Source: Aquabacter cavernae (lineage in GTDB: Bacteria > Pseudomonadota > Alphaproteobacteria > Rhizobiales > Xanthobacteraceae). From it: a DNA stretch of 64,000 nt. The stretch covers positions 1-64,000 of the forward strand of contig NZ_RWKV01000017.1 in NCBI RefSeq assembly GCF_003993795.1, in the 5' to 3' direction. The notes beneath the pieces are model-generated. The model saw only the letters and a list, made by a program, of their open reading frames with translations, was not told the origin of the DNA and did not search any database. This document shows, piece after piece, positions 1-8,179 of this stretch; position 1 is the stretch's first letter, and each line of letters begins with the position of its first letter. The position numbers were made by a program, and so were the translations under genes.

Positions 1-108
1 TTCGCCAAACTCAAGGACTGGCGCCGCATCGCCACACGCTACGACCGATGCGCCCACACCTTCTTCTCCGCCATCTGCATCGCAGCAACCGTCATCTTCT
101 GGCTCTGA
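1..108 (+). CDS. Transposase C-terminal end (IS5-like), cut by the window edge
   Basis: The frame is open from the first base and ends in TGA after 35 codons. The peptide contains LKDWRRIATRYDR followed by a short hydrophobic tail, which resembles the extreme C terminus of IS5-superfamily DDE transposases common in Rhizobiales. Only the tail is visible, so catalytic residues cannot be assessed and the element may be intact or broken outside the window. It marks an insertion sequence next to the catabolic cluster that follows. Confidence 0.7.
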   Translation, partial: FAKLKDWRRIATRYDRCAHTFFSAICIAATVIFWL

Positions 109-128
109 TCAATGAGTCCTGAACCTAG
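109..128. mobile_element. Candidate right end of the IS
   Basis: The sequence TCAATGAGTCCTGAACCTAG directly follows the transposase stop. A terminal inverted repeat is expected here for an IS5-type element; its reverse complement starts CTAGGTTCAGGACTCATT. The partner end lies outside the window, so the exact boundary and target duplication cannot be defined. Confidence 0.3.
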
Positions 129-209
129 CGCGTTTCCGGCGGCAATTGCTTCGGCCGATGCCGAACCATCCATACTGGCGCATGCGCTGCGCGATGCTAG
201 GGTTCAGCC

Positions 210-926
210 ATGTCCAGCATCGCGTCGGGAAACACAATCGCGGAGGTGGGCGGCCTCATGGGCGACGCCGCGCGCGCCAACATGCTCATGGCCCTCATGG
301 GCGGGCAGGCGCTCACCGCCGGAGAGCTTGCGCGGGTGGCGCGGATCACCCCCCAGACGGCCAGTGGACATCTTGCGAAGATGATCGAAGGCCGCCTCCT
401 GGCCGTCGAGAAGCAGGGCCGGCATCGCTATTATCGGCTCGCCTCCGGGGAGGTGGCCCATGCCATGCAGGCGCTCATGGCGCTGGCGGCGGACGGGCAC
501 CGACGGCACCATCCGCTCGGCCCGCGGGATGCCGCGCTGCGCCTCGCCCGCACCTGCTACGACCACATGGCCGGGCGTCTCGCCGTCGCCATCGCGGACG
601 CGCTATCGGCACAGGACTGCATGGTTCTGTCCGATGGCGCCGCTGTCCTCACGCAGAAGGGACGCGCCGTCCTGGATTCTGTCGGCCTCCCTATGGACGG
701 CACATCCGCGCGCCGTCCCTTGTGCCGCACCTGTCTCGACTGGAGCGAACGCCGCCCGCGTCTGGCCGGTCGCCTCGGCGCGGCCCTGCTCGCGCGCGCG
801 CTGGACTTGGGATGGATCGTGCGCACGCCCGGCAACCGGGCCCTCACGCTTACGGGCCAGGGCGAGGAGGGCTTCCGCCGCGCCTTCTCCCTGCCGGTCG
901 ATTGGCGCGCGGGTCCGTCCCCGTAA
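210..926 (+). CDS. ArsR-type winged-helix transcriptional regulator
   Basis: This 238-residue cytoplasmic protein has an N-terminal winged helix (about residues 15-90) with the ArsR pattern: repression-unit start GDAARANMLMAL, recognition helix around TPQTASGHLAKM and wing GRHRYYRL. The C-terminal part contains CRTCLDWSERR (a CxxC) and GWIVRTPGNRALTLTG, as in a larger subgroup of ArsR-like regulators. No ArsR metal-site signature (CxC in helix 3) is seen, so the CxxC could sense thiols or metal, which is inference. It stands alone between the IS end and the convergent GntR gene; its target is unknown. Confidence 0.85.
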   Translation: MSSIASGNTIAEVGGLMGDAARANMLMALMGGQALTAGELARVARITPQTASGHLAKMIEGRLLAVEKQGRHRYYRLASGEVAHAMQALMALAADGHRRHHPLGPRDAALRLARTCYDHMAGRLAVAIADALSAQDCMVLSDGAAVLTQKGRAVLDSVGLPMDGTSARRPLCRTCLDWSERRPRLAGRLGAALLARALDLGWIVRTPGNRALTLTGQGEEGFRRAFSLPVDWRAGPSP

Positions 927-932
927 GTCCTC

Positions 933-1703
933 TCAGCGCCCCCGGCGCGCCATGGGCCGCCCCGACAGCGCACGGACGAGGCTGGTCTTCACGCTGGCGA
1001 CGTGCTCGCGCATGAGCATTTCCGCGCGATAGGCGTCGCAGGCGAGGATAGCATCATAGATGCGGTGGTGATCGTCGTGGCGACGGCGCACGTCCATATG
1101 CTCGAACGAGATGACGTTCCGGTGCGAGGAATGAGGCACCGAATGGCACATGCGGATCATGTCCCCCACCATGCGGCACCGCGCGGCGCTGTGAATGGCC
1201 TCGTGGAAGGTGGTGTTCACCGCGCTGTAGGCCAGCTTCTCGTCCTCGCCCAATTCCTGGGACGCGAGGATGTCGTCCCCTTCCGCCAGCACGCGCTCGA
1301 TGGCCATGCGCTCCGCCTCGGGCAGGCCGCGCTCCGCCGCGAAGCGCGCGGCGAGCGCCTCCATCACCGCACGGATCTCGTAGGCATCCACGATCTCGGC
1401 GGTGGAGAAACGGCGTACGGAATAACCGCGATTGGGCGCATATTCGAGCATGCCCTCGCTGGCGAGGCTCTGGAGCGCGGAGCGGATGGGCGTGCGGGAG
1501 ACGCCAAGCCGCTCGGACAGGCGCACCTCATGCAGGCGGGCGCCGGGCTCGAACTCGCCGGACAGGAGGGCGGTGCGGATCCGGTCGGCGACCGACAAGG
1601 TACGGGTCGCCGGGCGCGCCTCGGAGAGAGGCTCGTCCGGAGAAAAATGGTGAAGATCGACGTCCGTCATGAAAGGCATTTCCGGCGCGACGCGGTGCTG
1701 CAC
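933..1703 (-). CDS. GntR-family regulator with FCD ligand domain
   Basis: This 256-residue regulator has an N-terminal GntR winged helix (about residues 38-105, with LSERLGVSRTPIRSALQSL) and a C-terminal FCD effector domain containing the metal-binding acidic/His pattern (NTTFHEAIH, DDHHRIYDAI, MREHV). A start at MTDVDLHHF, 11 codons in, is an alternative. It is divergent from the aldolase gene at 2030, with a 326-bp gap that holds a TGTATACA palindrome typical of FCD-GntR operators. It is therefore the likely repressor of the downstream catabolic and uptake cluster, probably relieved by a carboxylic acid intermediate. The regulatory link is inferred from position only. Confidence 0.88.
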   Translation of the reverse strand: MQHRVAPEMPFMTDVDLHHFSPDEPLSEARPATRTLSVADRIRTALLSGEFEPGARLHEVRLSERLGVSRTPIRSALQSLASEGMLEYAPNRGYSVRRFSTAEIVDAYEIRAVMEALAARFAAERGLPEAERMAIERVLAEGDDILASQELGEDEKLAYSAVNTTFHEAIHSAARCRMVGDMIRMCHSVPHSSHRNVISFEHMDVRRRHDDHHRIYDAILACDAYRAEMLMREHVASVKTSLVRALSGRPMARRGR

Positions 1704-2029
1704 CGCAACAGGGTCATTTCAATACATTCATGCCACGACCTGCGAAATGGTCAATTGGCACATTGGTGCACGCGCAAATCCTTTTTCAGTGTGTCTTCCC
1801 GCTGGGCGGGCACACCAAAAAAGCGGCATCGAACGCCCGATAAAGAGGCTTTCTTTGTATACATTGTAGCTTGACCGACAGGAGATTGTATTCAAACCTT
1901 ATCCGAGACGCTTCCTGCGCCGGATGACCCGCCCATGCCCCGCATTCTGGCCCGCCCCGCACGCTTCCGGCTCCTCCCGCCTCCGGGCTGGAGCGCCCTC
2001 GTGAGCGCGGCCCTGCGGAGGTCTCGCCC
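1704..2029. other. Divergent promoter region between GntR regulator and aldolase
   Basis: No convincing gene lies here. The stretch is more AT-rich than its neighbours. It contains the palindrome TGTATACA, and a clear Shine-Dalgarno (CGGAGG at about 2015) before the GTG start of the aldolase. The divergent promoters of the regulator and of the catabolic cluster are expected here. Confidence 0.6.
1856..1863. promoter_or_regulatory. Candidate GntR (FCD) operator TGTATACA
   Basis: A perfect 8-bp palindrome in the context TTTGTATACATTG lies in the divergent promoter region. FCD-type GntR regulators commonly bind palindromes of the TTGTATACAA/TGGTATACCA type. The assignment to the adjacent GntR gene is inference from position and motif. 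Confidence 0.4.
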
Positions 2030-2713
2030 GTGACGCGCCACGCCAAGACCGCCATCGAGGCCGGACGGGCGGTGATCGCCGTCAATCCCGGCGGCTGCGC
2101 GCTGCCGGTGGTGGACATCATCGCGGCCCACGGGGCGGACTGCCTCTTCATCGATTGCGAGCGCACGGCTGTGGGCATCGAAAGCGTGCCCATGCTGGCC
2201 CGCTCGGCCCAGGCGCACGGCCTCTCCGCCGTGGTCCGCTCGCCCTCCCGCGACCCCGCCATCCTCACCCGCTATCTGGATTGCGGCATTGACGGCCTCG
2301 TCCTGCCGCAGGTGGAATCCGCCGAGCAGTGCGCCAGCCTGCGCGCCATCGCCCGCGCCGCCACGAAGGGCCGCGAGGGAACGCTTCTGCTGATCGCCCA
2401 GATCGAGAGCGTGGAAGGCCATCGGCGCCTCGATGAGATCGCGGGCGCGCCGGGCATCGACCTGATCCTGGTCGGCCCCAACGACCTTGCCCATTCCATG
2501 GGCTTCCTCGGCGACACCACCCGCCCGGAAGTGGTGGCGGCGGTGGACGACATCACGGCGCGCCTCGCGGCGCGCGGCGTCGCCTATGGCCTGCCCGTCA
2601 CCGCCGCCACGGCGGGAGACTGGGTCGGGCGCGGGGCACGCTTCCTCTACGCCTCCCTTGATTCCCTTCTGAAACCCAGCCTCGGCGCCCTGCGTGCCGC
2701 GGCGGGCGGTTGA
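2030..2713 (+). CDS. HpcH/HpaI-family aldolase/citrate-lyase-like protein
   Basis: This 227-residue TIM-barrel protein is of the class II 2-keto-3-deoxy-sugar-acid/4-hydroxy-2-oxoheptanedioate aldolase family. It starts at GTG with a CGGAGG Shine-Dalgarno. The metal ligands are visible: Glu126 in AQIES and Asp152 in VGPNDL. Arg70, which binds the pyruvyl carboxylate in HpaI, is present in VVRSP. The catalytic motif D-x-E-H is here DCER: Glu44 is kept but the general-base His45 is Arg45. The protein is therefore either a lyase with altered chemistry or a divergent family member. It is the first gene of the rightward cluster and would cleave or form a 2-oxo acid after upstream hydrolytic steps; that role is inference. 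Confidence 0.87.
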   Translation: MTRHAKTAIEAGRAVIAVNPGGCALPVVDIIAAHGADCLFIDCERTAVGIESVPMLARSAQAHGLSAVVRSPSRDPAILTRYLDCGIDGLVLPQVESAEQCASLRAIARAATKGREGTLLLIAQIESVEGHRRLDEIAGAPGIDLILVGPNDLAHSMGFLGDTTRPEVVAAVDDITARLAARGVAYGLPVTAATAGDWVGRGARFLYASLDSLLKPSLGALRAAAGG

Positions 2714-2747
2714 CGGTTTTTCCTTCGAGTTTTTGCGGAGAACAAGA

Positions 2748-3638
2748 ATGACAATGCAGCCCAGAGAGCGCGCGCCTTACTCGCCCATCGTGGACCGCCC
2801 GCCGCTCAAGCTTCCCGGGAATGCCCGCGTGGTCCTGTGGTCCATCGTGAACCTGGAAGTGTGGGACATCGGCCGCCCCATGGCGCGCCAGGTCATTCCC
2901 CCGCCCACCGGCCAGACCCTGCTGCCCGACGTGCCCAATTGGAGCTGGCACGAATACGGCATGCGGGTGGGCGCTTGGCGCTTCTTCAAGCTGTACGAGA
3001 AGCTGGGCATCCGCCCCACCCTCTCCATCAATGCGCGGGTGTGCGAGGATTATACGCGCGTCGCCGCCCAGGCGCGGGACGCGGGCTGGGAATTCATGGG
3101 CCACGCCTATGACCAGATGCCCATGCACAAGCATGACGACCCGCGCGACATGATCTTCAAGTCCATGGATATCCTGGAGAAATTCACCGGCAAGCGGCCG
3201 CGCGGCTGGCTCGGGCCGGGCCTCACCCAGCTCATGGACACGCCGGAAATCCTGGTGGAAGCGGGCGTCAAATATATCGGCGACTGGGTGTGGGACGACG
3301 AGCCCGCCACCATCAACACCGCCAAGGGCCCGCTTGTGACGCTGCCCTATACGGTGGAGCACAACGACATCCCCATGATGGCCGTGCACCATCACGAGTC
3401 CGCCTACTGGTTCACCCGCTTCAAGGACGCCATCGACCGCCTGCACATGGAAGGCGCCGAGCGCCCGAAGGTCCTGGCAGTGGCGATCCATCCCTACATT
3501 TCGGGCCAGCCGCACCGGATCAAGTATCTGGAAGCCATCTACGACTATGCGGCGAGCCTGGGCGACGTTCTGTTCTGGAACGGCGACGACCTGCTGGACT
3601 GGTACCAAGGCGAGCGCGCCAAGGGCTATCCCATCTGA
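2748..3638 (+). CDS. PuuE/NodB-like deacetylase-fold hydrolase (copy 1)
   Basis: This 296-residue cytoplasmic protein belongs to the polysaccharide-deacetylase superfamily, in the branch related to cofactor-independent allantoinase PuuE and to bacterial cyclic imidases, not secreted chitin or peptidoglycan deacetylases (there is no signal peptide). Landmarks are NWSWHEYGMRVGAWRFF, GWEFMGHAYDQ, GKRPRGWLGPGLT, DWVWDDEP and VAIHPYISGQPHR. ATG 2748 is preferred over an ATG 18 codons upstream because of TTGCGGAG about 10 bases before it. A close paralogue follows 99 bases downstream. Expected chemistry is hydrolysis of a cyclic amide, imide or ureide C-N bond; the substrate is unknown. Confidence 0.85.
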   Translation: MTMQPRERAPYSPIVDRPPLKLPGNARVVLWSIVNLEVWDIGRPMARQVIPPPTGQTLLPDVPNWSWHEYGMRVGAWRFFKLYEKLGIRPTLSINARVCEDYTRVAAQARDAGWEFMGHAYDQMPMHKHDDPRDMIFKSMDILEKFTGKRPRGWLGPGLTQLMDTPEILVEAGVKYIGDWVWDDEPATINTAKGPLVTLPYTVEHNDIPMMAVHHHESAYWFTRFKDAIDRLHMEGAERPKVLAVAIHPYISGQPHRIKYLEAIYDYAASLGDVLFWNGDDLLDWYQGERAKGYPI

Positions 3639-3737
3639 GGACAGTGCGCGCGGGCCACGGCCCGCGCCTTGCATCGCCGGCGCCAGAACGGCGCCGGCGC
3701 GCCAATCATAAAACCTTTCGCGACCGGGACTTCCTCA

Positions 3738-4634
3738 ATGCTGCCCACCGAGCGCATCGCCTATTCCGCCATCTCCCAACGCCCGAAGCTGCGCCTTCCG
3801 GGCGGGGCTCGCATGGCGGTGTGGATCATCGTCAATATCGAGGAATGGAACCCGCGCGAGACCATGCCGCGCACCGTCCTCACCCCGCCCGCGGGCGGGG
3901 CACCCATGCCGGACATCCCCAACTGGGCCTGGCACGAATACGGCAACCGGGTGGGCTTCTGGCGCCTGCTGGACGTGTTCGACGACAACAACATTCCGGC
4001 CGCCCTCGCCATCAACGGCTCGGCCATCCAGGCCTATGAGCCCATCTCCCGCGCGGCTTTGGACCGGAATTGGGAGTTCATCGGCCACGGCTTCAGCCAG
4101 AAGAACATGCAGAAGGTGGAGAACGAGGCGGCGGACATCGTCCGGACGACCAAGGTCATCACCGACTATACCGGAAAGCGCCCGCGCGGCTGGCTCGGGC
4201 CGGGCCTCACCGAGACCTGGGAGACCCCGGACCTCCTGGTGGAGACGGGATACGACTACGTGCTCGACTGGGTTCTCGATGACGAGCCCGTGGTCCTGAA
4301 GACCCGCACGAAGCCCATCCTCAATATTCCCTACACCCAGGAATGCAACGACGTGGCGATGATGCTGATCCAGCATCACAAGGCGAGCGAATATTACGAT
4401 CGCGCCATCGACCAGTTCGAGCAGATCTACGAGGATTCCCGGGATTCGGCCCGCATCATGGCGCTGGTCATCCACCCCTACATCATGGGCGCCCCGCACC
4501 GCGCGCGTTACTTCCGCAAGGCGGTTGAGCGCATCTGCTCCTATGACGACGTGGCCTTCATGACCGGCGAGCAGATCTATGACTGGTATCTGCGCGAGCG
4601 CCCGAACGCCCTCACCGAAGGCGCGGCGGCATGA
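3738..4634 (+). CDS. PuuE/NodB-like deacetylase-fold hydrolase (copy 2)
   Basis: This 298-residue paralogue of the preceding gene has the same landmark order: NWAWHEYGNRVGFWRLL, NWEFIGHGFSQ, GKRPRGWLGPGLT, DWVLDDEP and LVIHPYIMGAPHR. The two copies are clearly homologous but diverged throughout, so they are probably two subunits or two substrate ranges rather than a fresh duplication. The start at ATG 3738 matches the paralogue's N terminus (ER.AYS.I..RP.L.LPG). Its stop overlaps the first permease start as ATGA, tying hydrolysis to transport. It has no signal peptide, so it acts in the cytoplasm after import. Confidence 0.85.
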   Translation: MLPTERIAYSAISQRPKLRLPGGARMAVWIIVNIEEWNPRETMPRTVLTPPAGGAPMPDIPNWAWHEYGNRVGFWRLLDVFDDNNIPAALAINGSAIQAYEPISRAALDRNWEFIGHGFSQKNMQKVENEAADIVRTTKVITDYTGKRPRGWLGPGLTETWETPDLLVETGYDYVLDWVLDDEPVVLKTRTKPILNIPYTQECNDVAMMLIQHHKASEYYDRAIDQFEQIYEDSRDSARIMALVIHPYIMGAPHRARYFRKAVERICSYDDVAFMTGEQIYDWYLRERPNALTEGAAA

Positions 4635-5491
4635 GCGGCCTCAATACATTTCAACTTCTGAACGGCCTGACGTTCGCGGCGCTGCTCTTCATCGTGGCGT
4701 CGGGCTTCACGCTGATCTTCGGCCTGCTGCGCATCGTGAACCTTGCCCACGGCGCGCTTTATCTTCTCGGCGGCTATTGCGCCTATGCGATCGCCTCCAC
4801 CACCGGCTCCTTCTTCATCGGCCTGCTGGCCGCCATGGTGGCGGTGGCCGTCACCGGCCTCATCCTCGACCAAGGCTTGCTGCGGTTCGTGCGGGGGCAT
4901 GAATTGCGGCAGGTGCTGCTGACGCTGGGCGTCGGCCTCGTGCTCAACGACATGATGCTGGTGGTGTTCGGCGGCGACACCTACACCGTCCCAACCCCGG
5001 AATTCCTGCGCGGAGCATTGCGATTTGCCGGGTTGTTCTACCCCAAATACCGCTTGTTCGTGTTGGTTCTCGGCGTTCTGATCTTCATCCTGCTCTGGCT
5101 GCTCCTCAACCGCACCCGGCTGGGCGCCCTCATCCGGGCGGGCGTGGACGACCCCGAGACCATCGAGGCCATGGGGGTGAATATCCGCCGGATCTTCCTG
5201 CTCACCTTCATGCTGGGAGCGGCGCTTGCCGGGCTCGGCGGCGCGGTGGGCGGGGCCTTCCTCACCCTCTATCCCAGCGCCGACGCGGAGATCCTCGTCT
5301 TCTCGCTGGCGGTGGTCATCATCGGCGGGCGCGGGAGCCTCGTTGGGGCCGCCGTGGGCGCGCTCATGGTGGGCATGCTCAATACGGTGGGACAGGTCAT
5401 GTTCCCGGAATTCGCCTACTTCGTCATCTTCGGCCCCATGGCGGCGATCCTCGCCTTCCGTCCGCTCGGCCTGTTCGGGAGGACCGCATGA
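4631..5491 (+). CDS. LivH-type ABC transporter permease
   Basis: This 286-residue inner-membrane permease of the branched-chain amino acid/amide/urea family has about eight hydrophobic helices and the family signature FGLLRIVNLAHGALYLLGGY near the N terminus. A cytoplasmic coupling region, DDPETIEAMGVNIRR, sits at about residues 173-190. It overlaps the preceding hydrolase by ATGA and the next permease by ATGA, so the set is translationally coupled. The family also carries urea and short amides, which would suit the hydrolases alongside. Confidence 0.93.
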   Translation: MSGLNTFQLLNGLTFAALLFIVASGFTLIFGLLRIVNLAHGALYLLGGYCAYAIASTTGSFFIGLLAAMVAVAVTGLILDQGLLRFVRGHELRQVLLTLGVGLVLNDMMLVVFGGDTYTVPTPEFLRGALRFAGLFYPKYRLFVLVLGVLIFILLWLLLNRTRLGALIRAGVDDPETIEAMGVNIRRIFLLTFMLGAALAGLGGAVGGAFLTLYPSADAEILVFSLAVVIIGGRGSLVGAAVGALMVGMLNTVGQVMFPEFAYFVIFGPMAAILAFRPLGLFGRTA

Positions 5492-6426
5492 GCGAGATCG
5501 GCATTCCACGCCTCGGCCTCGCGGCCATCCTGTTCGGCGCGCTCGCCTTCGCCATCGTGCCGCTGTTCGTGCCCACCTATCAGGTGAGCATCCTCACCGA
5601 GGTGCTCATCTATGCGGTGCTGGCCATGTCGGTGGACATTCTCGCCGGCTATGCCGGGCGCACCCCGCTGTGCCTCGGCGCCATCTTCGGCGTGTCCACC
5701 TATGTGACGGTCTACTGGACCTCCACCATGGCGGGCTCGCCTTATGTGGGCATGATGCTGGGCATCTGCGCGGCCACCCTGGTGGCCATGGTGTTCGCGC
5801 TGCTCGCCATCCGCACCACCGGCGTCTACTTCATCCTGCTCACCTTGGCGCTGGGCATGATCATCTGGGGCATCTGCCTGCGCTGGACCTCGGTGACCGG
5901 CGGCGAGAACGGCCTGCGGGGCAATGTGCGCCCGGTGGAACTGGCCGCGCACCTGCCCTTCTACTATGTGGTGTTCGCCGCCGTGGTGGTGATCACCTTC
6001 GCCATGTGGCGCTTCGTGCGCTCGCCGTTCGGCCTCACGCTCCGGGGCATCCGGGACAGCGACAGCCGTATGCGCTCGCTCGGCTACAACGTGTCGCTGC
6101 ACATGTTCATCGCCTTCACCGTCGCCGGCATCTTCGCCGGCGTGGCGGGGGCGCTCTATGCCATGTTCAACGACTTCGTGAGCCCCTCCACCGTTGCCCT
6201 GACACAGTCGGTGGAGGGCCTGCTCATGGCCATCACCGGCGGCGCGGGGACGCTGTTCGGCTCCTTCATCGGGGCGCTCGCCATCATCGGCCTGGAGAAT
6301 GCGGTCAGCCTCTACACGGAGCGCTGGCAGACCGTCATGGGCGTCGCCTTCATCCTCATCATGATCTTCGCCCCCGAGGGCATCCTCGGCGGCATCCGGA
6401 CCCTGCTCGCGCGAAAGCGGGGCTGA
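5488..6426 (+). CDS. LivM-type ABC transporter permease
   Basis: This 312-residue inner-membrane permease partners the preceding LivH-type subunit. It has the LivM pattern with an extra N-terminal helix, the segment LAMSVDILAGYAGRTPLCLGA, and the coupling region LRGIRDSDSRMRSLGYNV. It starts within the LivH stop (ATGA). The binding-protein gene begins 38 bases downstream, so the operon continues. Confidence 0.93.
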   Translation: MSEIGIPRLGLAAILFGALAFAIVPLFVPTYQVSILTEVLIYAVLAMSVDILAGYAGRTPLCLGAIFGVSTYVTVYWTSTMAGSPYVGMMLGICAATLVAMVFALLAIRTTGVYFILLTLALGMIIWGICLRWTSVTGGENGLRGNVRPVELAAHLPFYYVVFAAVVVITFAMWRFVRSPFGLTLRGIRDSDSRMRSLGYNVSLHMFIAFTVAGIFAGVAGALYAMFNDFVSPSTVALTQSVEGLLMAITGGAGTLFGSFIGALAIIGLENAVSLYTERWQTVMGVAFILIMIFAPEGILGGIRTLLARKRG

Positions 6427-6464
6427 AACAGACCAACCAGATAAAACCAGCAGGAGTGGGACAG

Positions 6465-7721
6465 ATGGATCGCAGGACATTCCTCAAGACCGGCGTCGCG
6501 CTTGCGGCGGTGGGCACCGTGGCCTCGCCCTATGTGGCGCGTGCCCAGGGCACCGGCACCATCAAGATCGGCCTCATGGCCCCGCTCACCGGCGTGGTGG
6601 CCGCCGGCGGCCGCGAGATGGTGGACGGCTTCCAGATGTACATGGACGAGAAGGGCGGCATGATGGGCGGCCGCAAGGTGGAGGTGATCGTCGAGGACGA
6701 CGGCGCCAACCCCGACATGGCGCTGCAGAAGGCCCGCCGCCTCGTGGAGCAGTCCGGCGTGAACATGCTGATCGGCAACCTCCTGGCCAATACCGGCCTC
6801 GCGGTGGCCAATTACGTGAAGGGCAACGGCATGCCCTACTTCATCCCCATCATCGCCGCCGACGAACTGACCCAGCGCAACCGCATCAAGAACGTGGTGC
6901 GCGTGGCCGGCTATACGGGCAGCCAGTTCCCGCGTCCGCTCGCCGACTGGTGCCTGAAGCAGGGCTACAAGAAGGCCGCCACCATCTCCCAGGACTACAC
7001 GTTCGGCCAGGAGCAGTGCGGCGGCTTCTGCCAGACCTTCACCGAGGGCGGCGGCTCCATCGCCGGACAGTTCTGGCACCCGCTGAACACGTCCGACTTC
7101 TCGCCCTATCTGGGCCAGCTCGCCAATCTCGGCGTGGACGTGATCTTCGCCATGGAGACCGGCGCGGACGCCACCCGCTTCATGCAGCAATATGCCAATT
7201 TCGGCCTGAAGGGCCAGATCCCGCTGGTCGGGGCCATGAACATGACCGACCAGTCGGTGATCCGCACCATGGGCCCGGAAGCGGAAGGCGTCATCGTGGC
7301 CGCCCACTTCGCGGAAGGCTCCCCCGCGCCCGTGACGAAGAGCTTCGTCGAGGCGCACATGAAGAAGTACAACAAGTATCCCTCGCTCTACGGCTTCTCC
7401 ATGTATTCCGGCGCCATGTGGCTGGACGAGGCGGCCAAGACCATCAACGGCAATGTGGAAGACCGCGACGCCTTCCTCGCCGCCGTCTCCAAGACCCAGC
7501 TCACCGGCTCGCCGCTCGGCCAGACCGTGAAGCTCGATGATTACGGCAACCCCATCTACGACGTGCACATCCGCAAGGTGGTGAAGAACGCCGACGGCAA
7601 GCTCTGGAACGCGCCCATCGCCAACTATCCCAACGTGTCGCAGTTCTGGACCTACAATCCGACCACCTACATGGAGCAGCCGCCTTACTCGCGCACGTTC
7701 CAGGGCATCAAGAAGAGCTGA
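6465..7721 (+). CDS. Liv/amide-type ABC substrate-binding protein, Tat signal
   Basis: This 418-residue periplasmic binding protein of the type 1 (Leu/Ile/Val/amide) fold begins MDRRTFLKTGVALAAVG, a twin-arginine signal (RRTFLK), with likely cleavage after VARAQG near residue 30. The mature domain starts IKIGLMAPLTGVVAAGGREM, the standard opening of the family. The start is the ATG preceded by CAGGAGTGGG. It delivers the solute to the two permeases upstream; the ATPase genes lie beyond a 458-bp repeat-filled gap. Tat export suggests folding or a cofactor before export, or simply a lineage habit. Confidence 0.92.
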   Translation: MDRRTFLKTGVALAAVGTVASPYVARAQGTGTIKIGLMAPLTGVVAAGGREMVDGFQMYMDEKGGMMGGRKVEVIVEDDGANPDMALQKARRLVEQSGVNMLIGNLLANTGLAVANYVKGNGMPYFIPIIAADELTQRNRIKNVVRVAGYTGSQFPRPLADWCLKQGYKKAATISQDYTFGQEQCGGFCQTFTEGGGSIAGQFWHPLNTSDFSPYLGQLANLGVDVIFAMETGADATRFMQQYANFGLKGQIPLVGAMNMTDQSVIRTMGPEAEGVIVAAHFAEGSPAPVTKSFVEAHMKKYNKYPSLYGFSMYSGAMWLDEAAKTINGNVEDRDAFLAAVSKTQLTGSPLGQTVKLDDYGNPIYDVHIRKVVKNADGKLWNAPIANYPNVSQFWTYNPTTYMEQPPYSRTFQGIKKS

Positions 7722-7745
7722 GGCGAGAGGGCCCGGCGCCGCTCC

Positions 7746-7914
7746 TCGGCGCGCAGCCCCCTCCCCACCCCTCCCCCGCAAGCGGGAGAGGGAGTTTGCC
7801 GCGCAAAGGGGGGAGGCTCGCGCCTTTCCCCGATGTGGGAAGACAACGACCTTCTTTCCCCGCGTGCCCTCATCCCCTCTCCCGCGTGCGGGGGAGGGTT
7901 AGGGAGGGGGAAGG
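7746..7914. repeat. Direct repeat copy 1, BIME-like palindromic unit
   Basis: The unit consists of a forward palindrome arm (CCCTCCCCCGCAAGCGGGAG) and an inverted related arm (CCCTCTCCCGCGTGCGGGG) separated by about 60 bases containing TTTGCCGCGCAAAGG. It is nearly identical to the copy at 7944-8113, with a few substitutions and a one-base length change. Related arms recur at several other intergenic places in this window. Confidence 0.85.
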
Positions 7915-7943
7915 GCGGATCGTTACCGGGAGAACGGCCCGCT

Positions 7944-8113
7944 TCGGCGCGCGGCCCCCTCCCCACCCCTCCCCCGCAAGCGGGAGAGGGAGTTTGCCGC
8001 GCAAAGGAGGGAGGCTCGCGCCTTTCCCCGATGTTCGAAGCACAACGACCTTCTTCCCCCGCGTGCCCTCATCCCCTCTCCCGCGTGCGGGGGAGGGTTA
8101 GGGAGGGGGAAGG
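7944..8113. repeat. Direct repeat copy 2, BIME-like palindromic unit
   Basis: This is the second direct copy of the element at 7746-7914, offset by 198-199 bases. Differences cluster in the spacer (GATGTTCGAAGCACAACG against GATGTGGGAAGACAACG). Together the copies form a short tandem array within the operon and could fold into strong RNA hairpins that alter expression of the downstream ATPases. Confidence 0.85.
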
Positions 8114-8179
8114 AGCCTGCCGCGCAAAGGGGCAAAACTCTCCCGCGCGCCTGACACGCCAACAGAAACGGACCCGCCA

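Larger units (their letters stand above)
7722..8179. other. Repeat-filled gap inside the transporter operon
   Basis: No real gene lies in this 458-bp stretch, although short open frames run through it because it is GC-rich. It is almost entirely made of two direct copies of a ~170-bp palindromic element. Binding-protein and ATPase genes normally lie close together, so the elements probably inserted into a pre-existing operon and duplicated there. Confidence 0.75.

Noticed and set aside
5226-6464. An upstream extension of the binding-protein frame through the LivM-type gene
   Set aside because: The extension is out of frame with two well-supported permeases. The Tat signal at 6465 and its ribosome site set the true start.
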